A stretch of DNA of 64,000 nucleotides, taken from the NCBI GenBank assembly GCA_963543925.1, contig CAUUCP010000006.1:3957-67956 (forward strand), given 5' to 3'. Source of the stretch: Bacteroides_D sp963543925 (GTDB lineage Bacteria; Bacteroidota; Bacteroidia; Bacteroidales; CAJPTX01). The stretch's first letter is position 1; the number at the start of each line of letters is the position of its first letter. A program made the translations under genes and the position numbers. Shown here one piece after another: positions 7,525 to 17,126 of the stretch. The notes below the pieces were generated by a model. It saw only the letters and a program-made list of their open reading frames with translations, was not told the origin of the DNA and made no database searches.

Positions 7525-10206
7525 ATGCGGATGTCTACGAAGAGTGCCCAGAGGGGCTGGAAAAGTGGCGTGCTGGTGCTCTGCGCACTGGTGGCGGGGC
7601 TAGTGGCGGGCTGTAGTACAAAGACAAACAACGCCTACTATCGTTTTTATCACGCATTTACCTCCTATTTCAATTACTACTTCAACGCTGAGGAAGCTTA
7701 TAAGGCGGGCGTCAAGCAGGCGACCCAGGCCATGCAGTACGACTATACGCGTCCCCTCCCTTTCTGTATTGCGGGCTTGCCAGATGCAGCACTCAATACG
7801 GGGGGAGAGATGGATAGGGTGCAGACAAAATGTGCCACACTTATCAAGGCGCATTCCATTACTGTGAAGCCTGCTAGAGGAAAGGATGCCCTTACGCCGA
7901 AAGAAAAAGCCTTTTACGCGCAAAATGAGTTCAATGTCTACGCCCGTAGAGCTTGGCTCTTGATCGGGAAGTCGCGTCTCTGGGCGGGAGAGTTTGCACA
8001 AGCACGACAGGCGATAGATTTTGCGATGAATCAGTTCGCTGGACAAGCCGAGGGTTGGGAAGCGCAACTGTGGAAGGCGCGTATCGAGATGCTCGAAGGC
8101 GAAAAACTCGACGCAAAGGAACGATTGGCGAGCCTGGCCGTCGCGCCCTACCGTCCGAAAGGGAAATTCTATACCTACCTCTTGGAGTCCATCTGGGCAG
8201 ACCTTCTGGTCGAGGAACAGGACTATCCAGCGGCTATCCTGCACGGGAAACTGGCGCTGGACTGTGCCCCCTCCCGTATTGACCGTGCACGCTGCCGATT
8301 GGCATTGGCGCAACTTTATGAGGAAAATAAGAATTACGCCGAAGCCTTCGAGCTCTACAAAAAGGTCGCAGGCAATGCCCCAAGTTACGAGATGAGCTTC
8401 AACGCGCTCGTACGCAGCGCCTCGCTCTCCGCACGAGTACAGGGAAAGGGGATGGAAAAGAGTCTGCGAAACTTAGCCAAGGACGAGAAAAACGCCGACT
8501 ACCTCGACCAGATCTACTACGCCCTCGGCGAGATCGCTTTTGCAAAAGGAGATACCTTGGCAGGGCTAGAGCTTTTCAAGGAGTCCGCACAGCGTAGCGT
8601 ATCGAACGCAAAGCAAAAGGGAGCGTCCCACCTCAAGGTCGCTGAGTATTACTTTGCAAAGAGTGATTACTTCCACGCTGCCTCCTCATACGATAGCGCA
8701 CTAGCTGCCCTACCAGAGAGCTATCCACGTTACGTCGAGGTGGCAAAACGCGCTGCCGTCTTGGGAAATTTAGCCCAAGCACAGGGCATCGTCTTGCGAG
8801 AGGATAGTCTACAGCGCGTGGCCCGCATGCCAGAGGCTGAGCGCAAGAAGTTCATACAAGACATCATTGCCAAGTTACGAGAAGAGGAACGGCTCGCCAA
8901 ATTGGAGGAGGAGCGCGAACAGATGGATCGCAACTTTGCCCTACAAAACGAGTATCGGCAGGGCTCATCCTCCCAGAACAATGCGAGTGGCTCGGGCAGC
9001 GGATGGTACTTTTACAATACTTCCACTCTGGCTTTCGGACGTACAGACTTCCGAGGAAAGTGGGGAAATCGAAAGTTGGAAGACAACTGGCGTCGGAAAA
9101 ATAAAATGGGGGGCGGTTTTGAAGCCAACGACCCCAACAAGCAGGATTCTATTAAAAATGGAGGAGATAAGTATTCCGAGGCTTTTTACCTAGCCGATCT
9201 CCCCATGAACGACTCCATGCGTGCCGCCTCGGACAATGCCATTCGCTTGGCGCTGGCTGACATGGCCGAGTCCTATCGCAACGACTTCAACGATCCGCAA
9301 CGTGCCATCGAGACCTACGACCAGATACTCCAACGCTACCCACGAGACGAAGGGGCTGCCGAGGCTTGTTTTATGGCATACATGACCGCAGATCGAGCCA
9401 ACCTCGTCCCACAGCGTGCGCAGTATAGAGAGAGGCTATTGTCACAGTTCGCCGCTACCCCCTATGCGCGTATCCTCTCCGACCCACAGTATATGGAAAA
9501 AGTGCGGGCAGAAAAGGAAACGAATGAACAGCTCGCAGACGCCATCCTTCAAGCTATGAAAAGCGGAGACAGAACCGCGGCATATCGACAAGCATCAACT
9601 GCCATGGCGGGATCTACGGCCGATGAGTATAAGGTTCGTTTTGCTCTCCTAGCTGCTTTGAATGCGGGGAATGAACCTGGGGATACGATCCAGGTCGCTG
9701 CTCTTCAGAACTTTGCTCAAAACTACCGAGAATATCCCGAGAGTCGCTATGCCGAGGAGGTACTCACCGCAATCGCCCGACGAGACATCTTGGGCGACGA
9801 AGTGCCTCCCCTCATCATCGGTAACCAAGAGGTCGTCGTACAAAAAACGGAAAAGAAGTACGAGGTATCCAAGGGCCAGCATTACCTCTTGTTGGTCTTT
9901 AACCCCAAGGAGAATTTCCGAGAACTAAAGTTCCAGACCATCAGTTTCGGGGTGGACTACGACGTGAACTTGAATCTAGAGGTCGAGGACTACCCCCTCA
10001 ACGAGAGCGCTACGCTACTGGTGATCTCGTCGTTCGAAACCCATGACGAGGCACTTGCCTTCCAAGAGGCGATCGACGAAGCAGAGCCATTCGGAGATAC
10101 GCATCCCTTCTTTATCATCATCTCCCCAGAGAACCTAGAAATTTTGAAGGAGCAAAAGGCATTCCTCCCCTATGTCGATTTCTACAAGAAGAACTACAAG
10201 CAATAG
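7525..10206 (+). CDS. porW: T9SS-associated TPR lipoprotein PorW/SprE
   Basis: 893 residues. PorW (SprE in Flavobacterium) is an outer-membrane-associated lipoprotein needed for type IX secretion; it is thought to link the core complex with other T9SS parts. A basic start, a hydrophobic segment and the LVAGC lipobox at about residues 25-30 give a lipoprotein signal. The mature start NAYYRFYHAFTSYFNYYFNAEEAYKAG is typical of the family, and TPR-like helical pairs fill the middle (for example YPAAILHGKLALD, YAEAFELYKKVAG). A charged coiled stretch (EEERLAKLEEEREQMDRN) and a Ser/Gly/Asn-rich linker lie near residues 450-500. The C-terminal part has a mixed alpha/beta repeat. porX follows 250 bases later. 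Confidence 0.88.
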   Translation: MRMSTKSAQRGWKSGVLVLCALVAGLVAGCSTKTNNAYYRFYHAFTSYFNYYFNAEEAYKAGVKQATQAMQYDYTRPLPFCIAGLPDAALNTGGEMDRVQTKCATLIKAHSITVKPARGKDALTPKEKAFYAQNEFNVYARRAWLLIGKSRLWAGEFAQARQAIDFAMNQFAGQAEGWEAQLWKARIEMLEGEKLDAKERLASLAVAPYRPKGKFYTYLLESIWADLLVEEQDYPAAILHGKLALDCAPSRIDRARCRLALAQLYEENKNYAEAFELYKKVAGNAPSYEMSFNALVRSASLSARVQGKGMEKSLRNLAKDEKNADYLDQIYYALGEIAFAKGDTLAGLELFKESAQRSVSNAKQKGASHLKVAEYYFAKSDYFHAASSYDSALAALPESYPRYVEVAKRAAVLGNLAQAQGIVLREDSLQRVARMPEAERKKFIQDIIAKLREEERLAKLEEEREQMDRNFALQNEYRQGSSSQNNASGSGSGWYFYNTSTLAFGRTDFRGKWGNRKLEDNWRRKNKMGGGFEANDPNKQDSIKNGGDKYSEAFYLADLPMNDSMRAASDNAIRLALADMAESYRNDFNDPQRAIETYDQILQRYPRDEGAAEACFMAYMTADRANLVPQRAQYRERLLSQFAATPYARILSDPQYMEKVRAEKETNEQLADAILQAMKSGDRTAAYRQASTAMAGSTADEYKVRFALLAALNAGNEPGDTIQVAALQNFAQNYREYPESRYAEEVLTAIARRDILGDEVPPLIIGNQEVVVQKTEKKYEVSKGQHYLLLVFNPKENFRELKFQTISFGVDYDVNLNLEVEDYPLNESATLLVISSFETHDEALAFQEAIDEAEPFGDTHPFFIIISPENLEILKEQKAFLPYVDFYKKNYKQ

Positions 10207-10456
10207 TAGCTCCCGAAGGGTGGGGGGCAGCGTACGACACTACGAACCTTCGGAAGGCTTGTAAAGAACATCGCCGATTAGGGGAAATGGATTCTAACAT
10301 ACCCCCCCCACACACAGTCGCCCTAGTCCCCCGTCTAGAGGTGTAAAGACGCTGGCGGATGCTCACCAAAGCGACGATGGGGAAGGAGTTCCTACAACAG
10401 AACACGGGAGGAAAACGTTACCTTAGGGTAATAGATATACAGGAGAACGTAACACG

Positions 10457-12016
10457 ATGGGCTCTGCTAAAATCCTGTGGGTCGACGACGAGATAGAACT
10501 CCTCCGCCCACACATCCTTTTCCTAGAAAAAAAAGGCTATCAGCTTGCGACCGCCACGAATGCCGATGACGCACTCGATCGGGTCGAACGAGAACCATTC
10601 GATCTTATCTTCCTCGACGAGAATATGCCTGGACTTACGGGACTCGAGGCGCTTGCCCATTTCAAGCGATTGGCCCCCACCGTACCCATCGTCATGGTTA
10701 CAAAGAGCGAGGAGGAAGATATCATGGATCGCGCCGTGGGAGCGAAGATCGCTGACTACTTGATTAAGCCAGTAAATCCAAGCCAGATCCTTATCTCCAT
10801 CAAAAAGCACGTTCACGAACGAGAGCTGGTAACCGTGGGGACGACCTCGGCATACCAGAACAACTATCTCCAGATCGGAGACCTCATCAATTCTGCACAG
10901 ACTTGGCAGGATTGGACAAAGATACACCTACAACTCTCCGAGTGGCGCGTGAGCCTACTCTCGGCAAACGCCCCCGAGATGTTGGAACTCCATGCGCAGC
11001 TACAGCAACAGGCGAACGTCGCTTTCGGAAAGTATATCCGTCGTAACTATACCAGCTGGTTCTCCGATTTGGGCAGTGGTCCCGTGACTTCCCCACGCGT
11101 GATCCGAGATCAAGTCTTACCCTACGTAGATGCTGGAGAGAAGGTCGTCCTATTGGTCATCGATAACCTCCGTTTTGACCAATGGCGCATGCTCCGAGAG
11201 AGTATCTCGAAAACTTGGCGTGTCGAGCAGGAGCAGACCTACTACGCCATCCTACCCACCGTAACGCACTATGCGCGTAATTCCCTCTTTGCTGGATTGA
11301 TGCCCTTGGAGATCTCACAACTACACCCAGACTTGTGGATCGGAGAACAGGACGAGGAGGGCAAGAATATCTACGAGTACGAACTGCTGCGTAGAAACCT
11401 ACAGAGGCTCGGAAAAAAGTGTTCTACACTCTACTATAAAGGGGCGACCCTCGACGGTACGCCATTGAAGGATGGAGATTTCCAACAACTATTGGAAACA
11501 GACCTCACCGTGGTGGTCTATAACTTCATCGATATGCTCTCCCACGCACGCCACGACATGCAGATTATGAAGCAGTTGGCAAATGACGCACACGCCTATC
11601 TTTCCCTCACGCAGAGCTGGTTTAAGCACTCGGACTTGTTCGTCTTTCTTGAAAAGCTAAGCCGCTACCCCGTACGCTTGCTCATTACCACAGATCATGG
11701 CTCTATTCAGGTGAAGAAGGCGCTGAAAGTGATCGGAGATCGAGAAACGTCCAACAATATGCGCTACAAGCTCGGAAAAAGCCTATCTTATAACGATAGA
11801 GAGGTCTTCGCCTGTAAGAACCCCGCTGAGGTACACCTCCCACAGTCCAGTATGAGCGCGCGTTATATCTTTGCCCTCGGAAACGACTTCCTCATTTATC
11901 CCAATAACTTCAATACCTATGCTCGCATGTTCAAGGATTCCTTCCAACACGGGGGCGTTTCGCTCGAGGAGATGATCGTGCCATTTATCTCCCTCTCTCC
12001 ACAGAAGAATAAGTAG
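10457..12016 (+). CDS. porX: T9SS response regulator PorX (REC-PglZ)
   Basis: 519 residues. Two-component regulator of type IX secretion that pairs with the kinase PorY in Porphyromonas. The N-terminal receiver (about 1-120) has WVDDE, phospho-acceptor Asp54 in IFLDENMPG, and the KPVNP lysine. A helical linker leads to a PglZ domain of the alkaline phosphatase superfamily from about 220: VIDNLRFDQW (metal Asp), PTVTHYARNSLF (Thr), YNFIDMLSHARHD and TTDHGSIQV (Asp-His) form the two-metal phosphodiesterase site. Full length, all key residues present. It shares the neighbourhood with porW upstream and tsaE 17 bases downstream. Confidence 0.95.
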   Translation: MGSAKILWVDDEIELLRPHILFLEKKGYQLATATNADDALDRVEREPFDLIFLDENMPGLTGLEALAHFKRLAPTVPIVMVTKSEEEDIMDRAVGAKIADYLIKPVNPSQILISIKKHVHERELVTVGTTSAYQNNYLQIGDLINSAQTWQDWTKIHLQLSEWRVSLLSANAPEMLELHAQLQQQANVAFGKYIRRNYTSWFSDLGSGPVTSPRVIRDQVLPYVDAGEKVVLLVIDNLRFDQWRMLRESISKTWRVEQEQTYYAILPTVTHYARNSLFAGLMPLEISQLHPDLWIGEQDEEGKNIYEYELLRRNLQRLGKKCSTLYYKGATLDGTPLKDGDFQQLLETDLTVVVYNFIDMLSHARHDMQIMKQLANDAHAYLSLTQSWFKHSDLFVFLEKLSRYPVRLLITTDHGSIQVKKALKVIGDRETSNNMRYKLGKSLSYNDREVFACKNPAEVHLPQSSMSARYIFALGNDFLIYPNNFNTYARMFKDSFQHGGVSLEEMIVPFISLSPQKNK

Positions 12017-12033
12017 GAAAGCAGCAACGTAGG

Positions 12034-12477
12034 ATGGAAGAATATCAGGTGATCGCGATACCTTCGGAGGAGAGTCAGGATCTACAAAAAGCCGTCGAGG
12101 AGTTTCTCCACACGGTGGGACGCTTGCGCTGTGTCTGTTTTTGGGGAGGTCTCGGAGCTGGGAAGACCACCTTTATCCGTGCCCTATGTCAACATCTTGG
12201 GGTCACCGACGTCGTGACCAGCCCGACCTTCGCCCTGATCAACGAGTATTATTGCGATGACGGCGCGCCCGTCTATCACTTCGATTTCTATAGATTGAAC
12301 TCCTTGCGCGAAGCCTTGGATATCGGCGTGGAAGATTACCTCTTGTTCAACCGTGGTCTCTGTCTTATCGAGTGGCCTGCACTGGTCGAGTCGCTACTCC
12401 CCCCAGAGTCGCTCGACGTCGCGCTGAGGCTTGCTGATGGCGGAGGACGAGAGCTCATCATAGGGGCGCGGGAATAA
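12034..12477 (+). CDS. tsaE: tRNA t6A-modification ATPase TsaE
   Basis: 147 residues. P-loop ATPase of the TsaB-TsaD-TsaE complex that makes N6-threonylcarbamoyladenosine at position 37 of ANN-decoding tRNAs. The Walker A GGLGAGKTTFIR is at about residues 42-53, followed by SPTFALINEY, YHFDFYRL and the LCLIEWP Walker B region with the conserved Glu-Trp. The gene begins 17 bases after porX and is probably cotranscribed with it, an arrangement found in many Bacteroidota. Confidence 0.95.
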   Translation: MEEYQVIAIPSEESQDLQKAVEEFLHTVGRLRCVCFWGGLGAGKTTFIRALCQHLGVTDVVTSPTFALINEYYCDDGAPVYHFDFYRLNSLREALDIGVEDYLLFNRGLCLIEWPALVESLLPPESLDVALRLADGGGRELIIGARE

Positions 12478-12490
12478 TGTGCGATCATGG

Positions 12491-12498
12491 TATCTTTG
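12491..12498 (+). promoter_or_regulatory. -7 promoter box (TATCTTTG) before the DoxX-like gene
   Basis: Matches TAnnTTTG, 36 bases before the ATG at 12535; suggests a separate transcript start after tsaE. Confidence 0.45.
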
Positions 12499-12534
12499 TG
12501 TGCATCACAACCTCTCTCTCTCTCGTAGTGTAAA

Positions 12535-13803
12535 ATGACCACAGCTCGGAAGATTCTTTATCATTTTTCGCGCCTCCTATTGGGGCTGGTGTTCGTGTTC
12601 TCCGGATTTGTCAAGAGTGTAGACCCACAAGGGTTTGCCTATAAACTGCAGGACTATTTTACTGCGTTCGGACTTGCGGGGCTACATCCGTTGGCCTATG
12701 GGCTGGCATTTTTCCTTGTTTCCCTCGAACTCTATGTCGGGCTCTTGTTGCTCTTCGCTGAGTGGAAAAAGGTCGCGGGGCTGCTGGTCACAGCCTTTAT
12801 GGGCTTCTTTACGCCCCTGACGCTCTATTTAGCCCTTGCCAATCCAGTCTCCGACTGTGGCTGTTTTGGAGATGCCATCAAACTGACCAATTGGGAGACG
12901 TTTGGGAAAAACCTCCCATTACTCCTAGCGGCGATTTACTGCCTGTGGAGTGTTTTGCGGAAGAAAGACACGCCGCAGAAGGTCTCCTGTACGGGATGCC
13001 GTTTCGTCTCGCATGCCCTCTTCCCGATCCTCCTAGCGCTTTTTTCGCTCTTTCCCGCCTTTTGGGCAACCATCAGTCTACCGATGATCGACTTCCGACC
13101 CTACAAAATCGGGGCTAATTTGCGCGAAGGGATGGCTATACCCGAAGATGCCCCAAAGGACGAGTTCCAGACCGAGTTCGTTTACGAGAAGGAGGGTGTG
13201 CAAAAAACGTTCAGCGAATTTGACTATCCATGGGATGATACCACATGGCACTACGTCTCCAGTGAAAATAGATTGATACAGAAGGGATACGAACCACCGA
13301 TTCATGACTTCGCCCTAGAGGATCCCCAGAATGTAGACCATGTCCCCGAGCTACTCGATAGGAAGGGGCTCTCCCTCCTGGTAGTAACCCCTTTTCTAGA
13401 AAGTTTGTCGCCAGAGGACGTCGCCAAGTTGAATGCTTTGCAAGGAAAGACCGAGGCGGGGGAGATTCGTCTCTTTCATGGAACAGCCTCCTCGCCAGCC
13501 TTACAACAAGATTTCAACCAGCGCGGATTGACCACGACGCTCTATACCACCAACGAACGCACCTTGAAGACGATCGTGCGCGCTGCGACGGGGGTTGTGC
13601 TCATCGGAGATGGCGTCGTGCTCAACAAATGGTCACTACATAGTTTGCCAGCAGTAGAGTATTTTGCTACTCTGAAAAATCTACCTACGACACAACTCCG
13701 TGGGAGCGGAGCTATCTGGCTGGTCTATATACTTGGGGGCGTATTGTTGCTACTGGGGGGGCTACGCCTATACATCAAGCGCAAACAGTGTAAGGCGAAC
13801 TAA
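12535..13803 (+). CDS. DoxX/MauE-like membrane protein, BT_3928 type
   Basis: 422 residues. The N-terminal half is a four-helix DoxX/MauE-like membrane domain (hydrophobic segments near residues 10-30, 48-75, 80-105 and 120-140) with SGFVKSVDP and a conserved DCGCFGDA motif whose cysteines may take part in redox chemistry. A second CTGC motif follows near residue 145. The C-terminal half lies outside the membrane and ends with one more hydrophobic helix and a basic tail (LYIKRKQCK). Proteins of this layout are conserved in Bacteroidota beside cell-envelope genes; the exact reaction is not known. Confidence 0.75.
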   Translation: MTTARKILYHFSRLLLGLVFVFSGFVKSVDPQGFAYKLQDYFTAFGLAGLHPLAYGLAFFLVSLELYVGLLLLFAEWKKVAGLLVTAFMGFFTPLTLYLALANPVSDCGCFGDAIKLTNWETFGKNLPLLLAAIYCLWSVLRKKDTPQKVSCTGCRFVSHALFPILLALFSLFPAFWATISLPMIDFRPYKIGANLREGMAIPEDAPKDEFQTEFVYEKEGVQKTFSEFDYPWDDTTWHYVSSENRLIQKGYEPPIHDFALEDPQNVDHVPELLDRKGLSLLVVTPFLESLSPEDVAKLNALQGKTEAGEIRLFHGTASSPALQQDFNQRGLTTTLYTTNERTLKTIVRAATGVVLIGDGVVLNKWSLHSLPAVEYFATLKNLPTTQLRGSGAIWLVYILGGVLLLLGGLRLYIKRKQCKAN

Positions 13804-13820
13804 ACGGAAGAACGGAGAGA

Positions 13821-15077
13821 ATGCGCGTGGACATCGATGCTATCAAACGACGATTCAAGATTATCGGAAATAATCCCGATCTCCTACGGGCAGTTGAGGT
13901 TGCCTATCAGGTCGCTAATACCGATCTCGCTGTATTGGTGACTGGGGAAAGTGGATCGGGAAAAGAATTCTTCCCACAGATCATCCACCAGTTTGGGCTT
14001 CGTAAACATGGACGCTATGTAGCAGTAAACTGTGCTGCTATCCCTGAGGGGACTATCGATTCCGAACTCTTCGGACATATCAAGGGATCGTTTACAGGAG
14101 CCTTGGAGAATCGAGAGGGCTATTTCGAGGTCGCCGACAAGGGGACGATCTTCCTCGACGAGGTCGGAGAGCTACCCCTCACTACACAGGCTCGTCTCTT
14201 ACGTATCTTGGAAACCGGAGAGTTCTATCGAGTTGGCTCCTCCACACCCATCCAGACGGATATCCGCATTGTGGCCGCCACCAACGTCAATCTGGAGATG
14301 GCTATCCGAGAAGGAAAGTTCCGAGAAGACTTGTTCTATCGCCTCTCTACTATCCCGATTCGTATCCCTCCATTGCGGGAACGCGGAGACGATGTCCTGT
14401 TACTCTTCCGTTGGTTTGCCGCCGAGTGTGCTGAAAAATATAACATGCCGCCAATCCAGTTAAAGGACGCCTATGCCGAGGAGGTTTTACTCACCTACCG
14501 ATGGCCAGGGAATGTGCGTGAACTCAAAAATATGGCAGAGAGGATTTCGGTCATAGAGACCGAAAGAGAAATCTCGGCACAAATACTCGGACGCTACATA
14601 CACACCGAGACGCAGCGTCACTTACCAGCGATATATCGTGCCAATGATACCATGCCCGAGCAAGAAAAAAAGGTCATCTTGGGCTTGATACACGATCTCC
14701 GTACAGAGGTCGACGATCTCCGACAAGTGGTCGTTAAGCTGATGCAACAAAATGCGTGTGTACTGCCCACGCCTACGACGAATGGAAAAGAGCATAACCA
14801 CACCCTGAGGACGCTTGCCGAGTTGAAGACCCACGAAGAGGCTGCACAGGAAACCATCGTCACGCCTCTCTTAGAGACAACAGAAAACGAAGAACCACAC
14901 GAAGTGCCCCATGCGGTCATAGAGGAGACCCCACGATCTATTGCTGATATGGAGGAGGAGATGATTCGCAGAGCCCTCAAGAAAAACAACGGTCTCCGTA
15001 AACAGGCGGCGCTCGAATTGGGGATCTCATTGCGAACTCTCTATCGAAAGCTCCAAGAATATCATATTGAAGATTGA
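13821..15077 (+). CDS. Sigma-54-dependent transcription activator
   Basis: 418 residues. AAA+ ATPase that opens RpoN promoters. The central domain starts within the first 20 residues, so there is no receiver or other N-terminal sensor. Walker A is GESGSGKE, the sigma54-contacting loop reads GSFTGA (family GAFTGA, Ala to Ser), FLDEVGEL is Walker B, and RWPGNVRELKN is the conserved arginine-finger region. After a poorly conserved acidic linker, a Fis-type helix-turn-helix closes the protein (RKQAALELGISLRTLYRKL). Next to lptE, a placement seen in other Bacteroidota; target genes unknown. Confidence 0.92.
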   Translation: MRVDIDAIKRRFKIIGNNPDLLRAVEVAYQVANTDLAVLVTGESGSGKEFFPQIIHQFGLRKHGRYVAVNCAAIPEGTIDSELFGHIKGSFTGALENREGYFEVADKGTIFLDEVGELPLTTQARLLRILETGEFYRVGSSTPIQTDIRIVAATNVNLEMAIREGKFREDLFYRLSTIPIRIPPLRERGDDVLLLFRWFAAECAEKYNMPPIQLKDAYAEEVLLTYRWPGNVRELKNMAERISVIETEREISAQILGRYIHTETQRHLPAIYRANDTMPEQEKKVILGLIHDLRTEVDDLRQVVVKLMQQNACVLPTPTTNGKEHNHTLRTLAELKTHEEAAQETIVTPLLETTENEEPHEVPHAVIEETPRSIADMEEEMIRRALKKNNGLRKQAALELGISLRTLYRKLQEYHIED

Positions 15078-15081
15078 GCCT

Positions 15082-15594
15082 ATGGGAAAAAAGATCGGGA
15101 TATGCCTCCTTCTCCTCCTCCTCCCGCTGTGCTATTGGGGGTGTAGCATCAAGTACTCCTTTACAGGAGCGAGTATCTCGCCCGAAGTGCGCACTGTGAC
15201 CATTGCTCAATTCCCAAACCTCGCCCCGTTAGTAAACCCGACCCTATCCTCCGCCTTTACCGAGGCATTGAAGGAAAAGTTTGTCACGCAGACGAGTCTT
15301 GCATTGCAGAACTTTGGAGGGGACTTGGACTTTGCGGGGGAAATTACTGCCTACGACGTCGCCCCTGTTGCGATTCAGGGAAATGAAACGGCTGCATTGA
15401 ATAGGCTCACGATAGCCATTCACGTCAAGTTTGTAAATATACGTGACGAAAAAGCGAACTTTGACAGAACATTCTCTGCATACGAAGATTACTCTGCCAA
15501 CAGACCCTTCTCTGATGTAGAAGGAGCCTTGGTCGCTACGATCCAAGAAAAATTGGTGGAGGATATCTTCAATGCGGCTGTGGCTAATTGGTAA
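15082..15594 (+). CDS. lptE: LptE-like lipopolysaccharide-assembly lipoprotein
   Basis: About 170 residues. Outer-membrane lipoprotein expected to plug LptD during lipopolysaccharide insertion. Signal peptide of leucines ends in a YWGC lipobox, followed by the typical mature start SIKYSFTGASIS and a short alpha/beta domain (TVTIAQFPNLAPLVNPTLS). I use the ATG at 15082 (M-G-K-K-I); an ATG at 15067 in the same frame overlaps the preceding gene and adds 5 residues. The next gene begins inside or just after its stop, so the two are coupled. Confidence 0.85.
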   Translation: MGKKIGICLLLLLLPLCYWGCSIKYSFTGASISPEVRTVTIAQFPNLAPLVNPTLSSAFTEALKEKFVTQTSLALQNFGGDLDFAGEITAYDVAPVAIQGNETAALNRLTIAIHVKFVNIRDEKANFDRTFSAYEDYSANRPFSDVEGALVATIQEKLVEDIFNAAVANW

Positions 15595-15611
15595 AAGGAG
15601 CTGTGGGAGCG

Positions 15612-16595
15612 ATGGATGACGTGCAGACTTTTTATTCCTTACTTCGTATTCCACAACGACCTTCGCAGGAAGCGGTGGAACTCCTCGCGGAACTGCAAGA
15701 AAAGTACCCTTATTTCCAAGGGGTACACCTACTCGTAGCCGCAAATGCCGAGGAGATCTATCCTGCGCAGCAGGAACAAAAAAGAGCCGAGGCGGTATTG
15801 TCCCTCCCAGATTCGTTCGCGCTGTTCCGTTACCTCGATGCGCTGCGCCTATACCAATTGCGACAACAGCACGAGGAGGCGGTGCAGCCGATAGACCCAT
15901 TGTCGCAGGTGTCGGAGATAGAAAGCGAATCCCAGATAGAGCCGCTGCAGCAAACGGACTCTTTAGCCAACCAAGGGGAGGAGACGCAGACGCATCTACC
16001 AACCCTTGCGCCACGTGTTTCGGTAACCGCCGCGGTGGCCTCCTTGGCGGGGCTCTCCCCAGAAATCAATCTTTCGGGGGTATTACCCAATTCCATAGAA
16101 GAAGTTGCCCCCTTCCCCATTGCGCCAATCTATACGCTGGAGTACGACAAGGAGTACAATATCGAGGAACTCTATCATTTTACCGTCACGGTGCTCAACC
16201 CCTACTATACCCCTCCAGAGCCTGTCGCGGCCGACGAAAATGAGGAAGAACTACACCAGTGGCATCCCATCTCTGCCGAGCAGCAGATGGATCTTATCAA
16301 TAATTTCCTCAAGAACCTCGACGGAGAAAACGGGATTAAAGCTACCGTACTGCGAAAGGCAGAGGCTGCCCAAAGAGAAGGGAAAAATATAGAGGATTTG
16401 GGGAGTGCATCGACCCACGTCACCAATACTTCGTCAATGGAACGCATTGCGCAGCTCTATGAAACAAGGGGCGAGCTTACCAAGGCGATCGAGGTGTATG
16501 AACAACTCGTGCATGATTTTCCAAAAAAAAGTGCTTACTTTGCCTCCGAAATAGAGCGGTTGCGTGCACTAGACGCGCCGCGTCTTAACAGTTGA
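15612..16595 (+). CDS. Hypothetical protein with C-terminal TPR-like helix
   Basis: About 327 residues with no signal peptide. I place the start at ATG 15612 (M-D-D-V-Q), 12 bases after AAAGGAG; an earlier ATG at 15588 overlaps lptE. The N-terminal 100 residues are helical, the middle is Gln/Glu/Pro-rich and probably disordered, and the last 60 residues (MERIAQLYETRGELTKAIEVYEQL) look like one TPR repeat. The gene lies between lptE and secG, a conserved spot for such proteins in Bacteroidota. Function unknown. Confidence 0.75.
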   Translation: MDDVQTFYSLLRIPQRPSQEAVELLAELQEKYPYFQGVHLLVAANAEEIYPAQQEQKRAEAVLSLPDSFALFRYLDALRLYQLRQQHEEAVQPIDPLSQVSEIESESQIEPLQQTDSLANQGEETQTHLPTLAPRVSVTAAVASLAGLSPEINLSGVLPNSIEEVAPFPIAPIYTLEYDKEYNIEELYHFTVTVLNPYYTPPEPVAADENEEELHQWHPISAEQQMDLINNFLKNLDGENGIKATVLRKAEAAQREGKNIEDLGSASTHVTNTSSMERIAQLYETRGELTKAIEVYEQLVHDFPKKSAYFASEIERLRALDAPRLNS

Positions 16596-16608
16596 CATTT
16601 AGAGAATC

Positions 16609-16995
16609 ATGTACAGTCTTTTTTCAATACTCATCCTGATAGTCTGCTTCTTACTTGTGCTCATCGTCTTGGTACAGAACTCCAAAGGCGGGGGATTGGC
16701 GTCTAATTTCTCTGGCGCTGGGCAGGTCATGGGGGTGCGTAAAACGGCAGATTTCTTGGAAAAATCAACTTGGACACTCGCGATAGCTCTGATCGTTTTT
16801 AGTGTTTTCGCGGTAGCGGCGATCCCTCATTCCAAGGAAGAGGTGCAGCAGTCCAGAATTCAAGAACAGGTACAACGTACTACGGCGGGTTCGATGCCTA
16901 CCAATTTGCCCGCAGCACCGACCGAAGGGAGTGAAGCTGCAGCTACACAAGACGCTGCACAACCCACAGGAGAGGCTGCGCCCGCTGAAAAATAG
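16609..16995 (+). CDS. secG: Protein translocase subunit SecG
   Basis: 128 residues. Accessory subunit of the SecYEG channel in the inner membrane. Two membrane helices (about residues 3-22 and 53-75) flank the conserved cytoplasmic loop LVQNSKGGGLASNFSG. An Ala/Thr/Glu-rich tail of about 45 residues is longer than in proteobacterial SecG. Followed by a strong terminator at 17023. Confidence 0.93.
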   Translation: MYSLFSILILIVCFLLVLIVLVQNSKGGGLASNFSGAGQVMGVRKTADFLEKSTWTLAIALIVFSVFAVAAIPHSKEEVQQSRIQEQVQRTTAGSMPTNLPAAPTEGSEAAATQDAAQPTGEAAPAEK

Positions 16996-17022
16996 CTGGA
17001 TCTTATAGTTGATATCGTCAGA

Positions 17023-17058
17023 GGAGACTGCCCCACGCTGGGGAAGTCTCCTTTTTTT
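17023..17058 (+). terminator. Rho-independent terminator after secG
   Basis: GGAGACT-G-CCCCA ... TGGGG-A-AGTCTCC hairpin followed by seven T; 28 bases after the secG stop. Confidence 0.9.
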
Positions 17059-17081
17059 GTGGGCTTCCTTTTTTCGTGGGC

Positions 17082-17126
17082 AGATTGTGTGGCTAGATTG
17101 TGTGGCTAAATTGTGTGGCTAAATTG
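17082..17126. repeat. 13-base tandem repeat in the gdhA leader region
   Basis: AGATTGTGTGGCT, AGATTGTGTGGCT, AAATTGTGTGGCT and a partial fourth unit in tandem. The 417-base stretch 16996-17412 between secG and gdhA otherwise holds the terminator, a doubled TATTCGCATGC at about 17142-17165 and a weak GAACTTTG box at 17349; no other gene is seen in it. Confidence 0.75.
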
